The notes beneath the pieces were generated by a model. That model was not told the origin of the DNA and did not search any database. It worked only from the letters and a program-made list of their open reading frames with translations. From Linepithema humile (taxonomy: Eukaryota; Arthropoda; Insecta; Hymenoptera; Formicidae), in assembly GCF_040581485.1 (NCBI RefSeq), contig NW_027124985.1:1-64000 (forward strand): DNA of 64,000 nt, given 5' to 3'. Within the stretch, counting starts at the first letter, position 1; every line of letters begins with the position of its first letter. Positions 14,621 through 29,600 of the stretch are shown here, in pieces. Made by a program: the position numbers and the translations under genes.

Positions 14621-17600
14621 ATTTCAATAGTACAGAGTCTGTAAATTAATTTGGTACCAATCACATACGAGAAACAAATTATTTCAATTAATTATAACGT
14701 TTTAATCCGCGCCGTATCAATCGGCGACGACAAAGTGTCGCTTCGCGATACTTTAAGACGAGCAACAAATTCAGTTTCTTATTTTTTTGAATAGTATGTT
14801 GTTCATAAATTAATTTGAGACCAGAAACATACGAAGAAAAAATTATTTCAACTAATTATAACGTTTTTAATCCGCGCCGTATCAATCCGCGACGACAGTG
14901 TCGCTTCTCGATACTTTAAAACGAGCAACAAATTCAATTTCTTATATATTTCGTTAGTACAGAGTCTGTAAATTAATTTGGTACCAATCACATACGAAAA
15001 ACAAATTATTTCAATTAATTATAACGTTTTAATCCGCGCCGTATCAATCCGCTACGACAAAGTGTCGCTTCTCGATACTTTAAGACGAGCAAGAAATTCA
15101 TTTTCTTATTTTTTTGAATAGTATATTGTTCATAAATTAATTTGAGACCAGAAACATACGAAGATCAAATTATTTCAACTAATTATATCGTTTTTAATCC
15201 GCGCCGTATCAATCCGCGACGACAGTGTCGCTTCTCGATACTTTAAAACGAGCAACAAATTCATTTTCCTATATATTTCGATAGTACAGAATCTATAAAT
15301 TAATTTGGTACCAAAAACATACGAGAAACAAATTATTTCAACTAATTATAACATTTTTAATCCGCGCCGTATCAATCCGCGACGACAGTGTCGCTTCTCG
15401 ATACTTTAAAACGAGCAACAAATTCAATTTCTTATATATTTCGATAGTACAGAGCCTGTAAATTAATTTGGTACCAAAAACATACAAGCAACAAATTTTT
15501 TTAATTAATTATAACGTTTTTAATTCGCGCCATATTAATCCGCGACGACAGTGTCGCTTCTCGATACTTTAAAACGAGCAACAAATTCAATTTCTTATAT
15601 ATTTCGATAGTACAGAGTCTGTAAATTAATTTGGTACCAATCACATACAAAAAACAAATTATTTCAATTAATTATAACGTTTTAATCCGCGCCGTATCAA
15701 TCCGCTACGACAAAGTGTCGCTTCTCGATACTTTAAGACGAGCAAGAAATTCAGTTTCTTATTTTTTTGAATAGTATATTGTTCATAAATTAATTTGAAA
15801 CCAGAAACATACGAAGAACAAATTATTTCAACTAATTATAACGTTTTTAATCCGCGCCGTATCAATCCGCGACGACAGTGTCGCTTTTCGATACTTTAAA
15901 ACGAGCAACAAATTCATTTTCCTTTATATTTCGAAAGTACAGAGTCTGTAAATTAATTTGGTACCAAAAACATACGAGAAACAAATTATTTCAACTAATT
16001 ATAACGTTTTTAATCCGCGCCGTATCAATCCGCGACGACAGTGTCGCTTCGCGATACTTTAAGACGAGCAACAAATTCAATTTCTTATTTTTTTGAATAG
16101 TATGTTGTTCATAAATTAATTTGAGACCAGAAACATACGAAGAAAAAATTATTTCAACTAATTATAACGTTTTTAATCCGCGCCGTATCAATCCGCGACG
16201 ACAGTGTCGCTTCTCGATACTTTAAAACGAGCAACAAATTCAATTTCTTATATATTTCAATAGTACAGAGTCTGTAAATTAATTTGGTACCAATCACATA
16301 CGAAAAACAAATTATTTCAATTAATTATAACGTTTTAATCCGCGCCGTATCAATCCGCTACGACAAAGTGTCGCTTCTCGATACTTTAAGACGAGCAAAA
16401 AATTCAGTTTCTTATTTTTTTGAATAGTATATTGTTCATAAATTAATTTGAGACCAGAAACATACGAAGAACAAATTATTTCAACTAATTATAACGTTTT
16501 TAATCCGCGCCGTATCAATCCGCGACGACAGTGTCGCTTCTCGATACTTTAAAACGAGCAACAAATTCAATTTCCTATATATTTCGATAGTACAGAGTCT
16601 GTAAATTAATTTGGTACCAAAAACATACAAGAAACAAATTATTTCAACTAATTATAACGTTTATAATCCGCGCCGTATCAATCCGCGACGACAGTGTCGC
16701 TTCTCGATACTTTAAAACGAGCAACAAATTCAATTTCTTATATATTTCGATAGTACAGAGCCTGTAAATTAATTTGGTACCAAAAACATACAAGCAACAA
16801 ATTTTTTTAACTAATTATAACGTTTTTAATTCGCGCCATATCAATCCGCGACGACAGTGTCGCTTCTCGATACTTTAAAACGAGCAACAAATTCAATTTC
16901 TTATATATTTCGATAGTACAGAGTCTGTAAATTAATTTGGTACCAATCACATACGAAAAACAAATTATTTCAATTAATTATAACGTTTTAATCCGCGCCG
17001 TATCAATCCGCTACGACAAAGTGTCGCTTCTCGATACTTTAAGACGAGCAAGAAATTCAGTTTCTTATTTTTTTGAATAGTATATTGTTCATAAATTAAT
17101 TTGAGACCAGAAACATACGAAGAACAAATTATTTCAACTAATTATAACGTTTTTAATCCGCGCCGTATCAATCCGCGACGACAGTGTCGCTTCTCGATAC
17201 TTTAAAACGAGCAACAAATTCATTTTCCTATATATTTCGATAGTACAGAGTCTGTAAATTAATTTGGTACCAAAAACATACGAGAAACAAATTATTTCAA
17301 CTAATTATAACGTTTTTATTCCGCGCCGTATCAATCCGCGACGACAGTGTCGCTTCTCGATACTTTAAAACGAGCAACAAATTCAATTTCTTATATATTT
17401 CGATAGTACAGAGCCTGTAAATTAATTTGATACCAAAAACATACAAGCAACAAATTTTTTTAACTAATTATAACGTTTTTAATTCGCGCCATATCAATCC
17501 GCGACGACAGTGTCGCTTCTCGACACTTTAAAACGAGCAACAAATTCAATTTCTTATATATTTCGATAGTACAGAGTCTGTAAATTAATTTGGTACCAAT

Positions 17601-20600
17601 CACATACGAAAAACAAATTATTTCAATTAATTATAACGTTTTAATCCGCGCCGTATCAATCCGCTACGACAAAGTGTCGCTTCTCGATACTTTAAGACGA
17701 GCAAGAAATTCAGTTTCTTATTTTTTTGAATAGTGTATTGTTCATAAATTAATTTGAGACCAGAAACATACGAAGAACAAATTATTTCAACTAATTATAA
17801 CGTTTTTAATCCGCGCCGTATCAATCCGCGACGACAGTGTCGCTTCTCGATACTTTGAAACGAGCAACAAATTCATTTTCCTATATATTTCGATAGTACA
17901 GAGTCTGTAAATTAATTTGGTACCAAAAACATACGAGCAACAAATTATTTCAACTAATTATAACGTTTCTAATCCGCGCCGTATCAATCCGCGACGACAG
18001 TGTCGCTTCTCGATACTTTAAAACGAGCAACAAATTCAATTTCTTATATATTTCGATAGTACAGAGCCTGTAAATTAATTTGGTACCAAAAACATACAAG
18101 CAACAAATTTTTTTAACTAATTATAACGTTTTTAATTCGCGCCATATCAATCCGCGACGACAGTGTCGCTTCTCGATACTTTAAAACGAGCAACAAATTC
18201 AATTTCTTATATATTTCAATAGTACAGAGTCTGTAAATTAATTTGGTACCAATCACATACGAAAAACAAATTATTTCAATTAATTATAACGTTTTAATTT
18301 GCGCCGTATCAATCCGCTACGACAAAGTGTCGCTTCTCGATACTTTAAGACGAGCAAGAAATTCAGTTTCTTATTTTTTTGAATAGTATATTGTTCATAA
18401 ATTAATTTGAGACCAGAAACATACGAAGAACAAATTATTTCAACTAATTATAACGTTTTTAATTCGCGCCGTATCAATCCGCGACGACAGTGTCGCTTCT
18501 CGATACTTTAAAACGAGCAACAAATTCATTTTCCTATATATTTCGATAGTACAGAGTCTGTAAATTAATTTGGTACCAAAAACATACGAGCAACAAATTA
18601 TTTCAACTAATTATAACGTTTCTAATCCGCGCCGTATCAATCCGCGACGACAGTGTCGCTTCTCGATACTTTAAAACGAGCAACAAATTCAATTTCTTAT
18701 ATATTTCGATAGTACAGAGCCTGTAAATTAATTTGGTACCAAAAACATACAAGCAACAAATTTTTTTAACTAATTATAACGTTTTTAATTCGCGCCATAT
18801 CAATCCGCGACGACAGTGTCGCTTCTGGATACTTTAAAACGAGCAACAAATTCAATTTCTTATATATTTCGATAGTACAGAGTCTGTAAATTAATTTGGT
18901 ACCAAGCACATACGAACAACAAATTATTTCAATTAATTATAACGTTTTAATCCGCGCCGTATCAATCGGCGACGACAAAGTGTCGCTTCGCGATACTTTA
19001 AGACGAGCAACAAATTCAGTTTCTTATTTTTTTGAATAGTATGTTGTTCATAAATTAATTTGAGACCAGAAACATACGAAGAACAAATTATTTCAACTAA
19101 TTATATCGTTTTTAATCCGCGCCGTATCAATCCGCGACGACAGTGTCGCTTCTCGATACTTTAAAACGAGCAACAAATTCATTTTCCTATATATTTCGAT
19201 AGTACAGAGTCTGTAAATTAATTTGGTACCAAAAACATACGAGAAACAAATTATTTCAACTAATTATAACGTTTTTAATCCGCGCCGTATCAATCCGCGA
19301 CGACAGTGTCGCTTCTCGATACTTTAAAACGAGCAACAAATTCAATTTCTTATATATTTCGATAGTACAGAGCCTGTAAATTAATTTGGTACCAAAAACA
19401 TACAAGCAACAAATTTTTTTAACTAATTATAACGTTTTTAATTCGCGCCATATCAATCCGCGACGACAGTGTCGCTTCTCGATACTTTAAAACGAGCAAC
19501 AAATTCAATTTCTTATATATTTCGATAGTACAGAGTCTGTAAATTAATTTGGTACCAATCACATACGAAAAACAAATTATTTCAATTAATTATAACGTTT
19601 TAATCCGCGCCGTATCAATCCGCTACGACAAAGTGTCGCTTCTCGATACTTTAAGACGAGCAAGAAATTCATTTTCTTATTTTTTTGAATAGTATATTGT
19701 TCATAAATTAATTTGAGACCAGAAACATACGAAGATCAAATTATTTCAACTAATTATATCGTTTTTAATCCGCGCCGTATCAATCCGCGACGACAGTGTC
19801 GCTTCTCGATACTTTAAAACGAGCAACAAATTCATTTTCCTATATATTTCGATAGTACAGAATCTGTAAATTAATTTGGTACCAAAAACATACGAGAAAC
19901 AAATTATTTCAACTAATTATAACATTTTTAATCCGCGCCGTATCAATCCGCGACGACAGTGTCGCTTCTCGATACTTTAAAACGAGCAACAAATTCAATT
20001 TCTTATATATTTCAATAGTACAGAGTCTGTAAATTAATTTGGTACCAATCACATACGAAAAACAAATTATTTCAATTAATTATAACGTTTTAATTTGCGC
20101 CGTATCAATCCGCTACGACAAAGTGTCGCTTCTCGATACTTTAAGACGAGCAAGAAATTCAGTTTCTTATTTTTTTGAATAGTATATTGTTCATAAATTA
20201 ATTTGAGACCAGAAACATACGAAGAACAAATTATTTCAACTAATTATAACGTTTTTAATTCGCGCCGTATCAATCCGCGACGACAGTGTCGCTTCAAGAT
20301 ACTTTAAAACGAGCAACAAATTCATTTTCCTATATATTTCGATAGTACAGAGTCTGTAAATTAATTTGGTACCAAAAACATACGAGCAACAAATTATTTC
20401 AACTAATTATAACGTTTCTAATCCGCGCCGTATCAATTCGCGACGACAGTGTCGCTTCTCGATACTTTAAAACGAGCAACAAATTCAATTTCTTATATAT
20501 TTCGATAGTACAGAGCCTGTAAATTAATTTGGTACCAAAAACATACAAGCAACAAATTTTTTTAACTAATTATAACGTTTTTAATTCGCGCCATATCAAT

Positions 20601-23600
20601 CCGCGACGACAGTGTCGCTTCTGGATACTTTAAAACGAGCAACAAATTCAATTTCTTATATATTTCGACAGTACAGAGTCTGTAAATTAATTTGGTACCA
20701 AGCACATACAAACAACAAATTATTTCAATTAATTATAACGTTTTAATCCGCGCCGTATCAATCGGCGACGACAAAGTGTCGCTTCGCGATACTTTAAGAC
20801 GAGCAACAAATTCAGTTTCTTATTTTTTTGAATAGTATATTGTTCATAAATTAATTTGAGACCAGAAACATACGAAGAACAAATTATTTCAACTAATTAT
20901 ATCGTTTTTAATCCGCGCCGTATCAATCCGCGACGACAGTGTCGCTTCTCGATACTTTAAAACGAGCAACAAATTCATTTTCCTATATATTTCGATAGTA
21001 CAGAGTCTGTAAATTAATTTGGTACCAAAAACATACGAGAAACAAATTATTTCAACTAATTATAACATTTTTAATCCGCGCCGTATCAATCCGCGACGAC
21101 AGTGTCGCTTCTCGATACTTTAAAACGGGCAACAAATTCAATTTCTTATATATTTCGATAGTACAGAGCCTGTAAATTAATTTGGTACCAAAAACATACA
21201 AGCAACAAATTTTTTTAACTAATTATAACGTTTTTGATTCGCGCCATATTAATCCGCGACGACAGTGTCGCTTCTCGATACTTTAAAACGAGCAACAAAT
21301 TTAATTTCTTATATATTTCGATAGTACAGAGTCTGTAAATTAATTTGGTACCAATCACATACGAAAAACAAATTATTTCAATTAATTATAACGTTTTAAT
21401 CCGCGCCGTATCAATCCGCGACGACAGTGTCGCTTTTCGATACTTTAAAACGAGCAACAAATTCATTTTCCTATATATTTCGATAGTACAGAGTCTGTAA
21501 ATTAATTTGGTACCAAAAACATACGAGCAACAAATTATTTCAACTAATTATAACGTTTCTAATCCGCGCCGTATCAATCCGCGACGACAGTGTCGCTTCT
21601 CGATACTTTAAAACGAGCAACAAATTCAATTTCTTATATATTTCGATAGTACAGAGCCTGTAAATTAATTTGGTACCAAAAACATACAAGCAACAAATTT
21701 TTTTAACTAATTATAACGTTTTTAATTCGCGCCATATCAATCCGCGACGACAGTGTCGCTTCTGGATACTTTAAAACGAGCAACAAATTCAATTTCTTAT
21801 ATATTTCGATAGTACAGAGTCTGTAAATTAATTTGGTACCAAGCACATACGAACAACAAATTATTTCAATTAATTATAACGTTTTAATCCGCGCCGTATC
21901 AATCCGCGACGACAGTGTCGCTTCTCGATACTTTAAAACGAGCAACAAATTCAATTTCTTATATATTTCGATAGTACAGAGTCTGTAAATTAATTTGGTA
22001 CCAAAAACATACAAGCAACAAATTTTTTTAACTAATTATAACGTTTTTAATTTGCGCCATATCAATCCGCGACGACAGTGTCGCTTCTCGATACTTTAAA
22101 ACGAGCAACAAATTCAATTTCTTATATATTTCGATAGTACAGAGTCTGTAAATTAATTTGGTACCAAAAACATACAAGCAACAAATTTTTTTAACTAATT
22201 ATAACGTTTTTAATTCGCGCCATATCAATCCGCGACGACAGTGTCGCTTCTGGATACTTTAAAACGAGCAACAAATTCAATTTCTTATATATTTCGATAG
22301 TACAGAGTCTGTAAATTAATTTGGTACCAAGCACATACGAACAACAAATTATTTCAATTAATTATAACGTTTTAATCCGCGCCGTATCAATCGGCGACGA
22401 CAAAGTGTCGCTTCGCGATACTTTAAGACGAGCAACAAATTCAGTTTCTTATTTTTTTGAATAGTATATTGTTCATAAATTAATTTGAAACCAGAAACAT
22501 ACGAAGAACAAATTATTTCAACTAATTATAACGTTTTTAATCCGCGCCGTATCAATCCGCGACGACAGTGTCGCTTTTCGATACTTTAAAACGAGCAACA
22601 AATTCATTTTCCTTTATATTTCGAAAGTACAGAGTCTGTAAATTAATTTGGTACCAAAAACATACGAGAAACAAATTATTTCAACTAATTATAACGTTTT
22701 TAATCCGCGCCGTATCAATCCGCGACGACAGTGTCGCTTCGCGATACTTTAAGACGAGCAACAAATTCAATTTCTTATTTTTTTGAATAGTATGTTGTTC
22801 ATAAATTAATTTGTGACCAGAAACATACGAAGAACAAATTATTTCAACTAATTATAACGTTTTTAATCCGCGCCGTATCAATCCGCGACGACAGTGTCGC
22901 TTCTCGATACTTTAAAACGAGCAACAAATTCAATTTCTTATATATTTCAATAGTACAGAGTCTGTAAATTAATTTGGTACCAATCACATACGAAAAACAA
23001 ATTATTTCAATTAATTATAACGTTTTAATCCGCGCCGTATCAATCCGCTACGACAAAGTGTCGCTTCTCGATACTTTAAGACGAGCAAAAAATTCAGTTT
23101 CTTATTTTTTTGAATAGTATATTGTTCATAAATTAATTTGAGACCAGAAACATACGAAGAACAAATTATTTCAACTAATTATAACGTTTTTAATCCGCGC
23201 CGTATCAATCCGCGACGACAGTGTCGCTTCTCGATACTTTAAAACGAGCAACAAATTCATTTTCCTATATATTTCGATAGTACAGAGTCTGTAAATTAAT
23301 TTGGTACCAAAAACATACGAGCAACAAATTATTTCAACTAATTATAACGTTTCTAATCCGCGCCGTATCAATCCGCGACGACAGTGTCGCTTCTCGATAC
23401 TTTAAAACGAGCAACAAATTCAATTTCTTATATATTTCGATAGTACAGAGCCTGTAAATTAATTTGGTACCAAAAACATACAAGCAACAAATTTTTTTAA
23501 CTAATTATAACGTTTTTAATTCGCGCCATATCAATCCGCGACGACAGTGTCGCTTCTGGATACTTTAAAACGAGCAACAAATTCAATTTCTTATATATTT

Positions 23601-26600
23601 CGACAGTACAGAGTCTGTAAATTAATTTGGTACCAAGCACATACAAACAACAAATTATTTCAATTAATTATAACGTTTTAATCCGCGCCGTATCAATCGG
23701 CGACGACAAAGTGTCGCTTCGCGATACTTTAAGACGAGCAACAAATTCAGTTTCTTATTTTTTTGAATAGTATGTTGTTCATAAATTAATTTGAGACCAG
23801 AAACATACGAAGAACAAATTATTTCAACTAATTATATCGTTTTTAATCCGCGCCGTATCAATCCGCGACGACAGTGTCGCTTCTCGATACTTTAAAACGA
23901 GCAACAAATTCATTTTCCTATATATTTCGATAGTACAGAGTCTGTAAATTAATTTGGTACCAAAAACATACGAGAAACAAATTATTTCAACTAATTATAA
24001 CGTTTTTAATCCGCGCCGTATCAATCCGCGACGACAGTGTCGCTTCTCGATACTTTAAAACGAGCAACAAATTCAATTTCTTATATATTTCGATAGTTCA
24101 GAGCCTGTAAATTAATTTGGTACCAAAAACATACAAGCAACAAATTTTTTTAACTAATTATAACGTTTTTAATTCGCGCCATATCAATCCGCGACGACAG
24201 TGTCGCTTCTGGATACTTTAAAACGAGCAACAAATTCAATTTCTTATATATTTCGATAGTACAGAGTCTGTAAATTAATTTGGTACCAATCACATACGAA
24301 AAACAAATTATTTCAATTAATTATAACGTTTTAATCCGCGCCGTATCAATCCGCTACGACAAAGTGTCGCTTCTCGATACTTTAAGACGAGCAAGAAATT
24401 CATTTTCTTATTTTTTTGAATAGTATATTGTTCATAAATTAATTTGAGACCAGAAACATACGAAGATCAAATTATTTCAACTAATTATATCGTTTTTAAT
24501 CCGCGCCGTATCAATCCGCGACGACAGTGTCGCTTCTCGATACTTTAAAACGAGCAACAAATTCATTTTCCTATATATTTCGATAGTACAGAATCTGTAA
24601 ATTAATTTGGTACCAAAAACATACGAGAAACAAATTATTTCAACTAATTATAACATTTTTAATCCGCGCCGTATCAATCCGCGACGACAGTGTCGCTTCT
24701 CGATACTTTAAAACGAGCAACAAATTCAATTTCTTATATATTTCGATAGTACAGAGCCTGTAAATTAATTTGGTACCAAAAACATACAAGCAACAAATTT
24801 TTTTAACTAATTATAACGTTTTTGATTCGCGCCATATTAATCCGCGACGACAGTGTCGCTTCTCGATACTTTAAAACGAGCAACAAATTTAATTTCTTAT
24901 ATATTTCGATAGTACAGAGTCTGTAAATTAATTTGGTACCAATCACATACGAAAAACAAATTATTTCAATTAATTATAACGTTTTAATCCGCGCCGTATC
25001 AATCCGCGACGACAGTGTCGCTTTTCGATACTTTAAAACGAGCAACAAATTCATTTTCCTATATATTTCGATAGTACAGAGTCTGTAAATTAATTTGGTA
25101 CCAAAAACATACGAGCAACAAATTATTTCAACTAATTATAACGTTTCTAATCCGCGCCGTATCAATCCGCGACGACAGTGTCGCTTCTCGATACTTTAAA
25201 ACGAGCAACAAATTCAATTTCTTATATATTTCGATAGTACAGAGCCTGTAAATTAATTTGGTACCAAAAACATACAAGCAACAAATTTTTTTAACTAATT
25301 ATAACGTTTTTAATTCGCGCCATATCAATCCGCGACGACAGTGTCGCTTCTCGATACTTTAAAACGAGCAACAAATTCAATTTCTTATATATTTCGATAG
25401 TACAGAGTCTGTAAATTAATTTGGTACCAAGCACATACGAACAACAAATTATTTCAATTAATTATAACGTTTTAATCCGCGCCGTATCAATCCGCGACGA
25501 CAGTGTCGCTTCTCGATACTTTAAAACGAGCAACAAATTCAATTTCTTATATATTTCGATAGTACAGAGTCTGTAAATTAATTTGGTACCAAAAACATAC
25601 AAGCAACAAATTTTTTCAACTAATTATAACGTTTTTAATTTGCGCCATATCAATCCGCGACGACAGTGTCGCTTCTCGATACTTTAAAACGAGCAACAAA
25701 TTCAATTTCTTATATATTTCGATAGTACAGAGTCTGTAAATTAATTTGGTACCAAAAACATACAAGCAACAAATTTTTTTAACTAATTATAACGTTTTTA
25801 ATTCGCGCCATATCAATCCGCGACGACAGTGTCGCTTCTGGATACTTTAAAACGAGCAACAAATTCAATTTCTTATATATTTCGATAGTACAGAGTCTGT
25901 AAATTAATTTGGTACCAAGCACATACGAACAACAAATTATTTCAATTAATTATAACGTTTTAATCCGCGCCGTATCAATCGGCGACGACAAAGTGTCGCT
26001 TCGCGATACTTTAAGACGAGCAACAAATTCAGTTTCTTATTTTTTTGAATAGTATATTGTTCATAAATTAATTTGAAACCAGAAACATACGAAGAACAAA
26101 TTATTTTAACTAATTATAACGTTTTTAATCCGCGCCGTATCAATCCGCGACGACAGTGTCGCTTTTCGATACTTTAAAACGAGCAACAAATTCATTTTCC
26201 TTTATATTTCGAAAGTACAGAGTCTGTAAATTAATTTGGTACCAAAAACATACGAGAAACAAATTATTTCAACTAATTATAACGTTTTTAATCCGCGCCG
26301 TATCAATCCGCGACGACAGTGTCGCTTCGCGATACTTTAAGACGAGCAACAAATTCAATTTCTTATTTTTTTGAATAGTATGTTGTTCATAAATTAATTT
26401 GTGACCAGAAACATACGAAGAACAAATTATTTCAACTAATTATAACGTTTTTAATCCGCGCCGTATCAATCCGCGACGACAGTGTCGCTTCTCGATACTT
26501 TAAAACGAGCAACAAATTCAATTTCTTATATATTTCAATAGTACAGAGTCTGTAAATTAACTTGGTACCAATCACATACGAAAAACAAATTATTTCAATT

Positions 26601-29600
26601 AATTATAACGTTTTAATCCGCGCCGTATCAATCCGCTACGACAAAGTGTCGCTTCTCGATACTTTAAGACGAGCAAAAAATTCAGTTTCTTATTTTTTTG
26701 AATAGTATATTGTTCATAAATTAATTTGAGACCAGAAACATACGAAGAACAAATTATTTCAACTAATTATAACGTTTTTAATCCGCGCCGTATCAATCCG
26801 CGACGACAGTGTCGCTTCTCGATACTTTAAAACGAGCAACAAATTCATTTTCCTATATATTTCGATAGTACAGAGTCTGTAAATTAATTTGGTACCAAAA
26901 ACATACGAGAAACAAATTATTTCAACTAATTATAACGTTTTTAATCCGCGCCGTATCAATCCGCGACGACAGTGTCGCTTCTCGATACTTTAAAACGAGC
27001 AACAAATTCAATTTCTTATATATTTCGATAGTACAGAGCCTGTAAATTAATTTGGTACCAAAAACATACAAGCAACAAATTTTTTTAACTAATTATAACG
27101 TTTTTAATTCGCGCCATATTAATCCGCGACGACAGTGTCGCTTCTCGATACTTTAAAACGAGCAACAAATTCAATTTCTTATATATTTCGATAGTACAGA
27201 GTCTGTAAATTAATTTGGTACCAATCACATATGAAAAACAAATTATTTCAATTAATTATAACGTTTTAATCCGCGCCGTATCAATCCGCTACGACAAAGT
27301 GTCGCTTCTCGATACTTTAAGACGAGCAAGAAATTCAGTTTCTTATTTTTTTGAATAGTATATTGTTCATAAATTAATTTGAAACCAGAAACATACGAAG
27401 AACAAATTATTTCAACTAATTATAACGTTTTTAATCCGCGCCGTATCAATCCGCGACGACAGTGTCGCTTTTCGATACTTTAAAACGAGCAACAAATTCA
27501 TTTTCCTTTATATTTCGAAAGTACAGAGTCTGTAAATTAATTTGGTACCAAAAACATACGAGAAACAAATTATTTCAACTAATTATAACGTTTTTAATCC
27601 GCGCCGTATCAATCCGCGACGACAGTGTCGCTTCTCGATACTTTAAAACGAGCAACAAATTCAATTTCTTATATATTTCGATAGTACAGAGTCTGTAAAT
27701 TAATTTGGTACCAAAAACATACGAGAAACAAATTATTTCAATTAATTATAACGTTTTAATCCGCGCCGTATCAATCGGCGACGACAAAGTGTCGCTTCGC
27801 GATACTTTAAGACGAGCAACAAATTCAGTTTCTTATTTTTTTGAATAGTATGTTGTTCATAAATTAATTTGAGACCAGAAACATACGAAGAAAAAATTAT
27901 TTCAACTAATTATAACGTTTTTAATCCGCGCCGTATCAATCCGCGACGACAGTGTCGCTTCTCGATACTTTAAAACGAGCAACAAATTCAATTTCTTATA
28001 TATTTCGTTAGTACAGAGTCTGTAAATTAATTTGGTACCAATCACATACGAAAAACAAATTATTTCAATTAATTATAACGTTTTAATCCGCGCCGTATCA
28101 ATCCGCTACGACAAAGTGTCGCTTCTCGATACTTTAAGACGAGCAAGAAATTCATTTTCTTATTTTTTTGAATAGTATATTGTTCATAAATTAATTTGAG
28201 ACCAGAAACATACGAAGATCAAATTATTTCAACTAATTATATCGTTTTTAATCCGCGCCGTATCAATCCGCGACGACAGTGTCGCTTCTCGATACTTTAA
28301 AACGAGCAACAAATTCATTTTCCTATATATTTCGATAGTACAGAATCTATAAATTAATTTGGTACCAAAAACATACGAGAAACAAATTATTTCAACTAAT
28401 TATAACATTTTTAATCCGCGCCGTATCAATCCGCGACGACAGTGTCGCTTCTCGATACTTTAAAACGAGCAACAAATTCAATTTCTTATATATTTCGATA
28501 GTACAGAGCCTGTAAATTAATTTGGTACCAAAAACATACAAGCAACAAATTTTTTTAACTAATTATAACGTTTTTAATTCGCGCCATATTAATCCGCGAC
28601 GACAGTGTCGCTTCTCGATACTTTAAAACGAGCAACAAATTCAATTTCTTATATATTTCGATAGTACAGAGTCTGTAAATTAATTTGGTACCAATCACAT
28701 ACAAAAAACAAATTATTTCAATTAATTATAACGTTTTAATCCGCGCCGTATCAATCCGCTACGACAAAGTGTCGCTTCTCGATACTTTAAGACGAGCAAG
28801 AAATTCAGTTTCTTATTTTTTTGAATAGTATATTGTTCATAAATTAATTTGAAACCAGAAACATACGAAGAACAAATTATTTCAACTAATTATAACGTTT
28901 TTAATCCGCGCCGTATCAATCCGCGACGACAGTGTCGCTTTTCGATACTTTAAAACGAGCAACAAATTCATTTTCCTTTATATTTCGAAAGTACAGAGTC
29001 TGTAAATTAATTTGGTACCAAAAACATACGAGAAACAAATTATTTCAACTAATTATAACGTTTTTAATCCGCGCCGTATTAATCCGCGACGACAGTGTCG
29101 CTTCGCGATACTTTAAGACGAGCAACAAATTCAATTTCTTATTTTTTTGAATAGTATGTTGTTCATAAATTAATTTGAGACCAGAAACATACGAAGAAAA
29201 AATTATTTCAACTAATTATAACGTTTTTAATCCGCGCCGTATCAATCCGCGACGACAGTGTCGCTTCTCGATACTTTAAAACGAGCAACAAATTCAATTT
29301 CTTATATATTTCAATAGTACAGAGTCTGTAAATTAATTTGGTACCAATCACATACGAAAAACAAATTATTTCAATTAATTATAACGTTTTAATCCGCGCC
29401 GTATCAATCCGCTACGACAAAGTGTCGCTTCTCGATACTTTAAGACGAGCAAAAAATTCAGTTTCTTATTTTTTTGAATAGTATATTGTTCATAAATTAA
29501 TTTGAGACCAGAAACATACGAAGAACAAATTATTTCAACTAATTATAACGTTTTTAATCCGCGCCGTATCAATCCGCGACGACAGTGTCGCTTCTCGATA